DNA from: Arthrobacter sp. B3I9
Lineage (GTDB): Bacteria; Actinomycetota; Actinomycetes; Actinomycetales; Micrococcaceae
Assembly: GCF_030816935.1 (NCBI RefSeq)
Contig: NZ_JAUSYO010000001.1
Coordinates: 1,736,001 to 1,800,000 of the forward strand
Direction of reading: 5' to 3'
DNA length: 64,000 bases
Under the pieces are notes generated by a model. The model saw only the letters and a program-made list of their open reading frames with translations. It was not told the origin of the DNA and made no database searches. The position numbers and the translations under genes were made by a program. Positions 8,407 through 16,533 of this stretch are shown here, in pieces (the stretch's first letter is position 1; each line of letters opens with the position of its first letter).

Positions 8407-9191
8407 CAGCGGGCGATGATGACTTTGACGCCGCTGGTTTCGAACGCGGTCTTGTGGGCCGGGGTGATGCCGGCATCGGTGATGAGGTTGCGGAAGGCGA
8501 ATCCGCTCATGGTGGCGAAGGATCTTTGCCCGATCTTGGAGGAGTCCGCCACCATGTAGGCCTCGGACGCGCGCCGGGCCATGAGTGCGTTGACCGTGGC
8601 TTCGCCTTCGTCGTTGACAGTGGGTCCCAGCGTGGGGTCCGCGCCGTTGACGCCGATGAAGGCGAGGTCCAGGGCGACCTTCTGAAGGGTGGCCTCCGCA
8701 AAGGGGCCCACGAGTTCGTAGGAGCGCGCGTTGACGATTCCGCCCGTCACCATGATTTTGATGTTGGGGCGCACGGCGAGCTGGGCCGCGATGTTGATCG
8801 CGTTGGTCACCACGGTCAGTGCGGGGCGGTTCGATGGAACGTTCAGGTCCGCCCTGGTGGAGAGGACCTGGGCGATGGCGGTGTTGGTGGTGCCGCCGGA
8901 GAGGCCCACCACGGCGCCGTAGGGGATGAGGCTGCTGGCTGTCTGGGCGATCAGCTGCTTTTGGAGTGCATTGTCATCGCGGTTATAGCGGCCGGGGAGG
9001 TCGTAGGCCACCGAACCCTTGACCGCTCCGCCGCGGGTACGGGACAGCAGCCTCTGGGCGGCCAGGCCGTCAAGGTCGCGCCTGGCCGTGGCCGGCGACA
9101 CGGCCAGCTTTTCCACGATCTCGTCCACCTCGATCTGTCCGCTTTCCGCCAGCAGGTTCAGGATCGTGTTCAGGCGTTCGGTGCGGTTCAT
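8406..9191 (-). CDS. DeoR-family transcriptional regulator of the amino-sugar island
   Basis: The protein has 261 residues. The N-terminal helix-turn-helix (RLNTILNLLAESGQIEVDEIVEKLAVSPATARRDLDGL) and the C-terminal sugar-phosphate sensor domain (GLSGGTTNTAIAQVL, DLAFIGVNGADP) define a DeoR/AgaR-type repressor. These are released from DNA by a phosphosugar. It is the last gene of the leftward operon and its ATG overlaps the aldolase stop by four bases. Repeated GATTGTTT elements over the divergent promoters at 12.9-13.1 kb are its probable operators, giving autoregulation. The exact inducer is not evident. Confidence 0.9.
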   Translation of the reverse strand: MNRTERLNTILNLLAESGQIEVDEIVEKLAVSPATARRDLDGLAAQRLLSRTRGGAVKGSVAYDLPGRYNRDDNALQKQLIAQTASSLIPYGAVVGLSGGTTNTAIAQVLSTRADLNVPSNRPALTVVTNAINIAAQLAVRPNIKIMVTGGIVNARSYELVGPFAEATLQKVALDLAFIGVNGADPTLGPTVNDEGEATVNALMARRASEAYMVADSSKIGQRSFATMSGFAFRNLITDAGITPAHKTAFETSGVKVIIAR

Positions 9192-10036
9192 GTGTCTTGC
9201 TCCAGATGGGTGAAGAGAGTCAGCAGCCTGGCCGCCTCAGGCACCAGCGCGTCCCTGCCAGCCCGGAAATATTTGCGGGAGTCAACCAGCGCAGGGTCGG
9301 CGTCCAGGCTGTTCCGGACTGCCCGCGTGAAAAACCCGTTCAAGTGTGTGGAGACGTTGATTTTCGTCATTCCTGCGGAAATCGCGGCGACGATGTCCTG
9401 GTCGGCAACGCCCGAGGACCCATGCAACACGAGGGGAACGTCCAGTGCCCGGTGCAGGCTGCCGATCAGTTCCAGGTCGAGGGCGGCGCTGCGTTCGGTC
9501 ATGGCGTGGGAGGATCCGACGGCGACAGCGAGTGCATCGACTCCGGTGGCGTCAACGAAATCGGCGGCTTCCTTCGGGTCGGTCCGCACGCCCGGTGCGT
9601 GGGCGCCGTCCTTGCCTCCGACCTTGCCCAGTTCCGCTTCCACGTACACGCCCATGGCATGAGCATATTCTGTAACCCGTGCCGTGGCCGCGACGTTGGC
9701 GGCGTAGTCGAGGTGGGCTCCGTCATACATGACGGAGCCGAAGCCGAGGTCCACGGCCTGCATCGCCAGCTGCTCATCCTCGGCATGGTCGAGGTGAAGG
9801 GCGACGGGCACCGTCGCCCGGCGGGCCAGCGCCATCGAGGCCAGTGCCAGCGGTTCGAGCCCGCCGTGATACTTGGCGCAGTTTTCGGAAATCTGCAGGA
9901 TGAGCGGCAGGCGGGCCTTCTCTGCGCCCGCGATCAGGCCCTCGACCGTCTCCAGGTGTATGACGTTGAAGGCGCCCTGCCCGATGCCGCGGACAACCGC
10001 CTCGCCCATGAGTTCTGCTGTAGGTGCCAAAGTCAT
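9188..10036 (-). CDS. class II ketose-1,6-bisphosphate aldolase (GatY/KbaY-like)
   Basis: This 282-residue zinc aldolase cleaves fructose- or tagatose-1,6-bisphosphate to dihydroxyacetone phosphate and glyceraldehyde-3-phosphate. The metal and substrate motifs are present: LHLDHAEDE, VYVEAELGKVGG, VLHGSSGV and INVSTHLN. Class II aldolases of this length in an operon with a PfkB kinase and a SIS deaminase usually act in the tagatose-6-phosphate branch of galactosamine or N-acetylgalactosamine use. Sequence alone cannot separate tagatose from fructose specificity. It overlaps the kinase gene before it and the regulator after it by four bases each. Confidence 0.9.
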   Translation of the reverse strand: MTLAPTAELMGEAVVRGIGQGAFNVIHLETVEGLIAGAEKARLPLILQISENCAKYHGGLEPLALASMALARRATVPVALHLDHAEDEQLAMQAVDLGFGSVMYDGAHLDYAANVAATARVTEYAHAMGVYVEAELGKVGGKDGAHAPGVRTDPKEAADFVDATGVDALAVAVGSSHAMTERSAALDLELIGSLHRALDVPLVLHGSSGVADQDIVAAISAGMTKINVSTHLNGFFTRAVRNSLDADPALVDSRKYFRAGRDALVPEAARLLTLFTHLEQDT

Positions 10037-11022
10037 TCCGGGTTCTCCTCGTGGGTGACGATCAGATTCCGTGCCAGGTCAGTGTGGCGGGATGAAATTT
10101 CGCCGGCAGCCGGCATGAGCACGGCGGCCGCCGACCAGGCAGTGGCCGCACGCAGGATTTGCTCGGGGTCCTGCTGGCCTGAGGCAATGGCGACAGCTGC
10201 GGCTGCGACGGCCGCGTCGCCTGCGCCAGTGGGGTTGCCGGCCAGAGGCCGGTTTAGGCGCGCTTTCCAGTAACTGCCGGGGGCGTCGGCCGTGAAAGCG
10301 TATATGCCGTCGGCCCCTGCGCTCACGAGAACCATCCGTGCCCCCAGGTCCAGGAGGCGCCTCGCCGCCTGGCGCAGGTCGCTCTCGCCCGTGGCTTCCA
10401 TCAGTTCCTGGTGGTTCGGCTTCAGCAGGTCAGCCCCCGCCCGTGCCGCGTCCAGCATTCCCCGGCCCGAGGTGTCTATGACGGCCGGCAGGCCGTGCTT
10501 GTGCGCGAGCCTGACCAGTTGCGGGTAGAAATCCTCCGGTGCATTTGCGGGGAGGCTCCCGGAGCCGACGAGCACCCCGCATCGCGGAGCGGCGCCGTCG
10601 GGGTGCCCGTCCAGGGCCTGCTCGACGGCGGCGGTCAGGGCCTGCCATTCGGAAGCCTCCAGGGGACGGCCGTGTTCGTTGAAGATACTGGTGAGATCCC
10701 GGGCTGTATCGACAAACGCGATGCTCCGGCGGGTGCTTGCCGACACCGGGACCAGCCTGTGCGGCACGCCGCTGGCCTCCAGCTCGGTGCGGAACACCAT
10801 TGCCGTCGCACCCCCTACCGGTGCCACCGCCATGACCGGGTGGCCCATCTGATGGGCGACCCGGGCGACGTTGAGTCCTTTGCCGCCCGCGCGCTCCAGG
10901 GGCGGGGAGACGCGGTGGGTCTCGCCCGGATGTATGCCGTCCACATGGTAGGTCATGTCCACCGCGGGGTTGGCTGTGACCGTGACGATGAGCCGCGCCG
11001 GGCCTTCGGACGGGGCGTTCAT
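10033..11022 (-). CDS. PfkB-family hexose-phosphate kinase (1-phosphofructokinase/tagatose-6-P kinase-like)
   Basis: A ribokinase-fold kinase of 329 residues. It shows the PfkB signature near the N-terminus (VERAGGKGLNVARVAHQMG, read here with the start ANPAVDMTYHV) and the catalytic anion-hole motif NPTGAGDAAVAA near the C-terminus. LacC/FruK-type members phosphorylate tagatose-6-phosphate or fructose-1-phosphate at the remaining terminal hydroxyl. Its place between the ROK kinase and a class II aldolase supports making a ketose-1,6-bisphosphate for that aldolase. Four-base overlaps on both sides indicate translational coupling. Confidence 0.88.
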   Translation of the reverse strand: MNAPSEGPARLIVTVTANPAVDMTYHVDGIHPGETHRVSPPLERAGGKGLNVARVAHQMGHPVMAVAPVGGATAMVFRTELEASGVPHRLVPVSASTRRSIAFVDTARDLTSIFNEHGRPLEASEWQALTAAVEQALDGHPDGAAPRCGVLVGSGSLPANAPEDFYPQLVRLAHKHGLPAVIDTSGRGMLDAARAGADLLKPNHQELMEATGESDLRQAARRLLDLGARMVLVSAGADGIYAFTADAPGSYWKARLNRPLAGNPTGAGDAAVAAAAVAIASGQQDPEQILRAATAWSAAAVLMPAAGEISSRHTDLARNLIVTHEENPE

Positions 11023-11981
11023 GAGGCCTCCCTCGCAGGGCCGGTGGGAACCAGGAGTTCACGGGCCTTGAGTGCGGAGCCGATCAGGCCGGCGTTCTGG
11101 CCGAGGGATGCGGGGACGATGAGCGGGCGCCTGTGGATGCTCAGCAGCTCCTCCACGCGGGCCCGAAGGGGAGCGAGCAACGCTTCACCGGCCTGTGAAA
11201 TGCCGCCCCCGATGACGATCGTTTCGGAGCCGAGGATTGAAACGCACTGGACGATGCCGAACGCAAGCGCGGCGATGCCCTCGTTCCAAATCCGGTCTGC
11301 AACCGGATCCCCGGCTGAGGCGAGGGCCAGGACCTCTTGCGAACCGTCCACGTTGCGGCCCGTGGCTGTGGCGTAGCGGGCGGCAATGGCTCCGGCCGAG
11401 CCGACGGCTTCAAGAATTGTGGTTGCCCCGGGCCGGTCGGGATCGGGCACCGGGGCGTGACCGAGTTCGCCGGCGTATCCGCCGCCGGCCAGACGCCTGC
11501 CGTCGCTGAATACTGCCCCGGCAATGCCGGTTCCGACCACCAGGACGACGGCGTCGGCGGCGCCTCGGGCTGCCCCGAACCGGAACTCCGCGTCCCCTGC
11601 GGCTCCGACGTCATGTCCGAAGGCGACAGGGAGTCCGAGTCGGGCCCGTGCCCGGTCGGCGAAGGGGAAATCCGTCCATCCCAGGTTGACCGAGAGGATG
11701 CCGGTGCCCCGTGTCTCGTCGACCAGACCCGGGACGATGAGCCCGGCAGCGCTGAACGGGTAGTCCGGGTACCGGTCCCGGAAGTCCGCGGCGAGTTCCT
11801 CGATCTTGGACACCACTGCGTCTCCCGGGGCTTCCGCGGACCGGGGAGTGGCCAGCCGCTGCAGGCCGATGATCCGCCCGGAGGGCAGGACGATACCGGC
11901 CTTCATGTCTGTTCCGCCGACGTCGAAGGCCAACACCGCCGGCCCGGCATCGGCGGCGGAACGTCCACCGTCGTCGTTCAT
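11019..11981 (-). CDS. ROK-family sugar kinase
   Basis: The 320-residue protein has the ROK phosphate-binding motif AFDVGGTDMKAGI at the N-terminus, the GHDVGAAGDAE segment with the expected catalytic aspartate, and GTGIAGAV with GELGHAPV. ROK kinases of amino-sugar operons phosphorylate GlcNAc, GalNAc or glucose at C6. The usual zinc-binding cysteine cluster after GELGH (CxCGxxGC) is absent, replaced by DPDRPGATTILEAVGSAG, which occurs in some subfamilies. No DNA-binding domain is present, so it is a kinase and not a NagC-type repressor. Confidence 0.88.
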   Translation of the reverse strand: MNDDGGRSAADAGPAVLAFDVGGTDMKAGIVLPSGRIIGLQRLATPRSAEAPGDAVVSKIEELAADFRDRYPDYPFSAAGLIVPGLVDETRGTGILSVNLGWTDFPFADRARARLGLPVAFGHDVGAAGDAEFRFGAARGAADAVVLVVGTGIAGAVFSDGRRLAGGGYAGELGHAPVPDPDRPGATTILEAVGSAGAIAARYATATGRNVDGSQEVLALASAGDPVADRIWNEGIAALAFGIVQCVSILGSETIVIGGGISQAGEALLAPLRARVEELLSIHRRPLIVPASLGQNAGLIGSALKARELLVPTGPAREAS

Positions 11982-11984
11982 CGG

Positions 11985-12902
11985 CTAGGCGTCCAAAATG
12001 ACGGACCGGCTCAGGTTCCGTGGCTGATCGGGGTCCAGGCCACGGGCGCGAGCCCGCTCCAACGCAACTTTCTGGGCCCGCACGAGCTCGGCGAGAGGTG
12101 CGGTGTCGCGGTGGATATACAAACCGCCGGTGCCTGCCATGTCGGAGGACAACCCCTGCGGCTCGTCGCCAAACAGCCAGGTGACGCGGTTGGGGGCGGC
12201 AATGGAGATCGGTCCGTGCCGGTACTCCATCGCGGGGTAGGACTCGGTCCAGGACTGGGAGGCCTCGCGCATCTTCAGCGCCGCCTCGTGTGCCAGGCCG
12301 ACCGTCCAGCCGCGGCCCAGGAAAGTGAACTGCTCGGCGTCGACGAGCTCCGGGGCGACAGGCTCCGTCACGGCAGCAGCGGCATCAGTTATCGCGGCGT
12401 CCACCGCGATGCCCAGCGCAGTCTGCAGGTAAACCAGCGCCGCCGTCGCGAACCGGGTCTGCACCACGGACTTTTCATCCGCGTAGGGCAGGCCGACGAC
12501 GGCGTCCGCGAGTTCCGTCGCGGGCGACCCGGTGTCCCCGACGAGGGCCACGGTGGGGACTGTGCCTTGCAGCCGGCGCAGGAGATCAACCACCTCCGTC
12601 GTCGTTCCGGAGCGAGTGATCGCAATGACCGCGTCATAGCCGCGGTCGACAAAGGCCTCGGACGCTGCGAAGGCGTCGGTCACGCCGCGGCCCGCCGTCT
12701 CCCTGAGGAATGCGTAGGACTGGGCCATGAACCAGGACGTGCCACAGCCGACGACGGCGATCTTCCGGCCGTCCGCTGGCAGCAGCGCCCGGGCTTCGGA
12801 GCGGGCCTGCCGGGAAGCCCGGGCCCACACCTCGGGCTGGGAGGAGAGTTCGCTGTCCATGTGGGCCCCAAGCGGGCGACTGGCGGTACTCGGCTCAGTC
12901 AT
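11985..12902 (-). CDS. SIS-domain sugar isomerase/deaminase (AgaS/GlmS-C-like)
   Basis: Two SIS phosphosugar-binding domains are visible. The first has AVVGCGTSWFMAQ and ITRSGTTTEVV; the second has FLGRGWTVGLAHEAALKMREASQ and EYRHGP, the pattern shared by the GlmS isomerase half and AgaS deaminases. There is no glutaminase domain (305 residues), so it does not make GlcN-6-P from glutamine. AgaS-type members deaminate and isomerise galactosamine-6-phosphate to tagatose-6-phosphate; NagB-II members do the same for GlcN-6-P. Being the first gene of the leftward operon, it lies next to the regulated promoter. A canonical NagB is encoded across the divergent promoter. Confidence 0.85.
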   Translation of the reverse strand: MTEPSTASRPLGAHMDSELSSQPEVWARASRQARSEARALLPADGRKIAVVGCGTSWFMAQSYAFLRETAGRGVTDAFAASEAFVDRGYDAVIAITRSGTTTEVVDLLRRLQGTVPTVALVGDTGSPATELADAVVGLPYADEKSVVQTRFATAALVYLQTALGIAVDAAITDAAAAVTEPVAPELVDAEQFTFLGRGWTVGLAHEAALKMREASQSWTESYPAMEYRHGPISIAAPNRVTWLFGDEPQGLSSDMAGTGGLYIHRDTAPLAELVRAQKVALERARARGLDPDQPRNLSRSVILDA

Positions 12903-12992
12903 GGTGACAGGCCCTTTCTGGAGAGGAATCAGTTATGGGCGATCGCGAACGATGACGCCTGTGAGGGTCGTCGCTTAGCGCACCCACGAATG

Positions 12993-13021
12993 ATTATTGC
13001 TGATTGTTTCTACGGTGTAAA
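12993..13021 (-). promoter_or_regulatory. promoter of the leftward amino-sugar operon
   Basis: On the minus strand TTTACA (13021-13016) and AATAAT (12998-12993) are separated by 17 bases, a good vegetative sigma-factor promoter about 90 bases before the SIS gene. Confidence 0.6.
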
Positions 13022-13068
13022 CATCACTAACAATCTTCGCACGTCCCCGTGATTGCTCGGCGAAACGG

Positions 13069-13097
13069 TTGACCTGAGAGCTGGATCACGAGACAAT
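13069..13097 (+). promoter_or_regulatory. promoter of the rightward ABC/nag operon
   Basis: TTGACC (13069-13074) and GACAAT (13092-13097) are 17 bases apart. The -10 is part of a GACAATC repressor-type element. The start codon is about 130 bases downstream. Confidence 0.55.
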
Positions 13098-13236
13098 CGA
13101 CCTGCATCCTGATTAGACATGATTGTTTGCTGCACAGTCCCATCACATTCCATCATTTTCCTCCTTCTCCTCGCGGGTTTCCTGTTTTAGTCCTGCGGCG
13201 GAGGCGGGAGAGGCCCGTTGAAAGTAAAGGAAGACC

Positions 13237-14487
13237 ATGAAGAAGCCCTTGCGCACCGGCGCACTCGCCTCACTTGCGGCAGCCAGCTTGCTGCTCTCCG
13301 CCTGCGGATTCGGCGGATCCGGCGGCTCCGGCGGCGGCGCCGGCGCAACCGAGAACACCCTCAACCTTCTGGTCCCGAGCTATTCCGACGGGACAAAGGG
13401 CCGGTGGGAAGGAATCATCAAGGACTTCGAGGCCAGCAACCCGAACGTCAAGGTGAACCTGGAAGTCCAGTCCTGGGACAACATCAACGACGTCGTGAAG
13501 ACCAAGATTCAAGGCAAACAGGCTCCTGACATCCTCAACATCGATGCCTACGCCGGTTTTGCCAAGGACCAGCTCCTGTACCCGGCAAAGGACGTCCTCT
13601 CGGACTCCACCCTGAAGGACTTCCAGGACACGTTCGCGAAGAATGCTTCGATTGAGGGCGCGCAGTACGGGCTCCCGGTTCTGGCATCGGCACGTGCCCT
13701 GTTCTACAACAAGGACTTCTTCTCGAAGGCCGGAGTCTCTGCACCACCCAAGACGTGGGCCGAGTTTGAGGCCGCTGCCAAGAAGATCACCGACGCGGGA
13801 ACTCCCGGATACGGACTTCCGCTGGGCGCCGAGGAGGCCCAGGCCGAGACCGGAATCTGGTTCTACGGCGCCGGCGGCGGCTATGGCGATGCAAGCAAGA
13901 TCACGGTGAATACTCCCCAGAACCTTGAGGGAGCCACGTTCATGAAGAAACTGATTGATGAAAAGGTCACCCAGGCCAATGCGGGCGCCACGAACCGCAC
14001 GCCGCTGATCAATGTCTTCATCCAGGGCCAGCTCGGCATGATCGAGGCACTGCCGCCGACAGTGGGCCAGATCAAGGAGAAGAACCCGGCCTTGAACTAC
14101 GGTGTGGCCCCGATCCCCACCAAGGACGGTTCGCCTTTTACCCTCGGCGTCGCTGACCACCTGATGGCCTTCAAGAACGAGGGCAAGAAGCAGGACGCGA
14201 TCAAGAAGTTCCTGGACTACTTCTACTCGGCCGACGTTTACACCAAGTGGGTTTCGGCGGAAGGCTTCCTTCCCACCACCAAGTCGGGTGCTGAAAAGCT
14301 CGCGTCGAACGCAGACACGAAGCCCTTCCTTGACCTGCTGCCCAATGCCCAGTTCTACCCGTCCACCAATAAGGCCTGGACCGCGACGCAGGGTGCCGTG
14401 AAGTCGCTGATCGGGCAGATCGCGCAGGGCTCAGACCCGGCATCGGTCCTGAAAGACATCCAGGCCAAGGCCGACGCCGCTTCCTAG
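13237..14487 (+). CDS. ABC sugar transporter substrate-binding lipoprotein, family 1
   Basis: The protein of 416 residues has a signal peptide ending in LLSAC (Cys23), a Gly/Ser linker and a family 1 extracellular solute-binding domain (LNLLVPSYSDGTKGRWEGIIKDFEASNPNVKV, LPVLASARALFYNKDFFSKAG). It captures a sugar outside the membrane for the two permeases that follow. A ribosome site AAGGAAG precedes the ATG. The nagA/nagB genes downstream and the divergent kinase genes suggest an amino sugar or its oligomer as substrate. No ATPase gene is in the island, so a shared MsiK-type ATPase encoded elsewhere is expected, as is common in actinobacteria. Confidence 0.92.
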   Translation: MKKPLRTGALASLAAASLLLSACGFGGSGGSGGGAGATENTLNLLVPSYSDGTKGRWEGIIKDFEASNPNVKVNLEVQSWDNINDVVKTKIQGKQAPDILNIDAYAGFAKDQLLYPAKDVLSDSTLKDFQDTFAKNASIEGAQYGLPVLASARALFYNKDFFSKAGVSAPPKTWAEFEAAAKKITDAGTPGYGLPLGAEEAQAETGIWFYGAGGGYGDASKITVNTPQNLEGATFMKKLIDEKVTQANAGATNRTPLINVFIQGQLGMIEALPPTVGQIKEKNPALNYGVAPIPTKDGSPFTLGVADHLMAFKNEGKKQDAIKKFLDYFYSADVYTKWVSAEGFLPTTKSGAEKLASNADTKPFLDLLPNAQFYPSTNKAWTATQGAVKSLIGQIAQGSDPASVLKDIQAKADAAS

Positions 14488-14495
14488 AACTCCCC

Positions 14496-14534
14496 GGATG
14501 GCCGGTGGCTGACAACGACTGTCACCGGCCATCC
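14496..14534 (+). terminator. intercistronic hairpin after the binding-protein gene
   Basis: A perfect 12-bp stem (GGATGGCCGGTG with its complement at 14523-14534) with a 15-base loop follows the binding-protein stop, before the permeases. There is no U tract. Such hairpins often stabilise the upstream mRNA or attenuate read-through, giving more binding protein than permease. Confidence 0.55.
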
Positions 14535-14566
14535 TCTACAGACCGCTGAGATCCCGGAGAAACTCG

Positions 14567-15526
14567 ATGAGCACAACTGCCGCCAAGGGCAAGACGCGTG
14601 ACGCCCGCAGCGCCGGACCGGCCGCCCCCCGGCGCGCCAAGGCCAGCCGCGGCCGGGACAGCCTGTGGAAGGCGCTGCCCTGGATCGCCCCCTGCCTGGT
14701 GCTGATTTTCGGCATCGTCCTGTTCCCTGCCGCCTACATGATCTACAACGCGTTCCGTTCGATCAGCAGTTACGGGACGGACGTGGGAGCCGCCGGGCTC
14801 AAGAATTTCCAGATCGTCTTCGCGGACCCGGCCCTGCCCCGGGTCCTGCTGAACACGGCAGTGTGGGTGGTTGCGGTCGGCCTCATCACCGTGGTGCTTT
14901 CCCTGGCGCTGGCACAGTTCCTCAACAAACCCTTCCCCGGACGAACCCTGGTGCGGATGGCGGTCATTGTGCCCTGGGCGGCCAGCGTGGTCATGACCAC
15001 CACCGTCTTCGTTTACGGCCTGGATCCCTTTTACGGCATCATCAACAAATTCATGGTGGACCTGCACCTGATCGATGCACCCTTCGGCTTCACCAAGAGC
15101 ATGCCGTCGGCGTTCATCATCGCCATCCTGACGGCAGTCTTCGTCTCCCTGCCGTTCACCTCCTACACCATTTTGGCCGGCCTCCAGAGCATTCCCGGGG
15201 AGGTGCTGGAGGCGGCCAAGATGGACGGCGCGGGTCCGGCCCGCACCTATTTCAGCGTGGTCCTGCCGCAGCTCCGCGACAGCCTTGCCGTGGCGGTGCT
15301 GATCAACATCATCAATGTCTTCAACAACCTCGCGATCCTGAAACTCATTACCGGCACCCTGCCGGGATACGACGCTGACACCCTGATCACCCGCATGTTC
15401 AAGTGGATCCAGGTGGACCAGCGGCTCGACGTCGCCAGTGCCATGAGCGTCGTGAATTTCGCCATCGTGCTGGTGATCGTGGCCGCCTACATCAAGGTGG
15501 TCAAACCAATGAAGGAAGTGGACTAA
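14567..15526 (+). CDS. ABC sugar transporter permease, MalF type
   Basis: A 319-residue inner-membrane permease with six predicted helices, the first at about residues 42-65 (PWIAPCLVLIFGIVLFPAAYMIYNAF). The cytoplasmic EAA loop that docks the ATPase reads EVLEAAKMDGAGPARTYFSVVLPQL. A basic N-terminal tail (RRAKASRGRDSLWK) precedes helix 1. It pairs with the next gene to form the transport channel; its TAA stop overlaps that gene's ATG by one base. The start follows GGAGAAACTCG. Confidence 0.93.
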   Translation: MSTTAAKGKTRDARSAGPAAPRRAKASRGRDSLWKALPWIAPCLVLIFGIVLFPAAYMIYNAFRSISSYGTDVGAAGLKNFQIVFADPALPRVLLNTAVWVVAVGLITVVLSLALAQFLNKPFPGRTLVRMAVIVPWAASVVMTTTVFVYGLDPFYGIINKFMVDLHLIDAPFGFTKSMPSAFIIAILTAVFVSLPFTSYTILAGLQSIPGEVLEAAKMDGAGPARTYFSVVLPQLRDSLAVAVLINIINVFNNLAILKLITGTLPGYDADTLITRMFKWIQVDQRLDVASAMSVVNFAIVLVIVAAYIKVVKPMKEVD

Positions 15527-16452
15527 TGGCACATTCGACGCTCCCGCCCAGGGCCGGCACCACGCCGGCCGGTCCCGGCGTCGTCAGCGCCACACGGCGC
15601 AAGGCGCGCTATGGCAGCGACCAGGCCAGCGGCCCCCGTATCGCCTTGCGCATGGTGGTGGGCCTCATCATCGCCCTGGTCTTCCTGTCCCCGTACGTGA
15701 TCATGGCCATAGGCTCCCTGAAGAGCCGCCCGGAGATCCTGAGCGTCCCGCCGAAATACCTGCCATCGGCGGCGCGTTTCGACAACTACGTCACAATGTG
15801 GTCCACCCCGGAAACCCCACTGCCGCAGAACCTGATCTCCACCATCATCATCGCCTCCTGCGCCACCATCCTGGTCCTGCTGGTCGCCACCCCGGCCGCG
15901 TACTACACAGCCAGGTTCAAGTTCCCCGGCAAGATGGTCTTCATGTTCCTGGTGATCGTGACCCAGATGCTGCAGCCGGCAGTACTGACCGCGGGCCTGT
16001 TCCGGGAAATGCTCGCCCTCAACATCGCGGACACCTGGCTTGCAATGATCCTGGTCAACGCCGCCTTCAACCTCTCCTTTGCGGTATGGATCATGCACAG
16101 CTTCTTCGCCGGAGTGCCGAAGGAAATCGATGAATCGGCCCAGATCGACGGTGCCGGCCGATTCGCTGTGCTGTTCAAGATCAACCTCCCGCTGGTGTGG
16201 CCGGGCATCGTCACGGCAATCATCTTCACTTTCGTCGCCTGCTGGAACGAGTTCGCCGCCAGCCTGGTGATCCTGCAGACTGCCGGAAACCAGCCGCTGT
16301 CCGTCGCGCTGACCAAGTTCGTGGGGCAGTATGACTCGGCGTGGCAGTACGTCTTCGGTGTCTCCGTCGTCGCCGTCGTGCCCGTGGTGATCCTGTTCAT
16401 GCTGATCGAAAAACGGCTCATCGGCGGACTGACCGCCGGCAGCGTGAAGTGA
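15526..16452 (+). CDS. ABC sugar transporter permease, MalG type
   Basis: A permease of 308 residues from the ATG formed in TAATG with the previous stop. Six helices are predicted (first about 41-62, LRMVVGLIIALVFLSPYVIMAIG). The EAA motif is present as EIDESAQIDGAGRFAVLFKINLPLV, and the C-terminus ends LIEKRLIGGLTAGSVK as in MalG-type proteins. With the MalF-type partner it forms the heterodimeric channel. An upstream in-frame start at 15403 would overlap the first permease by 123 bases and is rejected. Confidence 0.93.
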   Translation: MAHSTLPPRAGTTPAGPGVVSATRRKARYGSDQASGPRIALRMVVGLIIALVFLSPYVIMAIGSLKSRPEILSVPPKYLPSAARFDNYVTMWSTPETPLPQNLISTIIIASCATILVLLVATPAAYYTARFKFPGKMVFMFLVIVTQMLQPAVLTAGLFREMLALNIADTWLAMILVNAAFNLSFAVWIMHSFFAGVPKEIDESAQIDGAGRFAVLFKINLPLVWPGIVTAIIFTFVACWNEFAASLVILQTAGNQPLSVALTKFVGQYDSAWQYVFGVSVVAVVPVVILFMLIEKRLIGGLTAGSVK

Positions 16453-16533
16453 GTCCCCGCCAAAGCCTGCACATTCCATGCCATCCGGCGCCGGGAACCT
16501 TGCCGGCTCCACGACAGGAACAACGAAAATCAC

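Larger units (their letters stand above)
12991..13128. promoter_or_regulatory. operator cluster (GATTGTTT elements) over divergent promoters
   Basis: The element GATTGTTT or its complement occurs at 13002-13009 (+), 13029-13035 (-), 13092-13098 (-, GATTGTC) and 13121-13128 (+), with the weaker TGATTATTGC at 12991 and TGATTGCTC at 13050. One copy lies inside the leftward promoter spacer and one overlaps the rightward -10. Repeated short sites are typical of DeoR-family repressors, and the operon encodes one. Confidence 0.65.
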
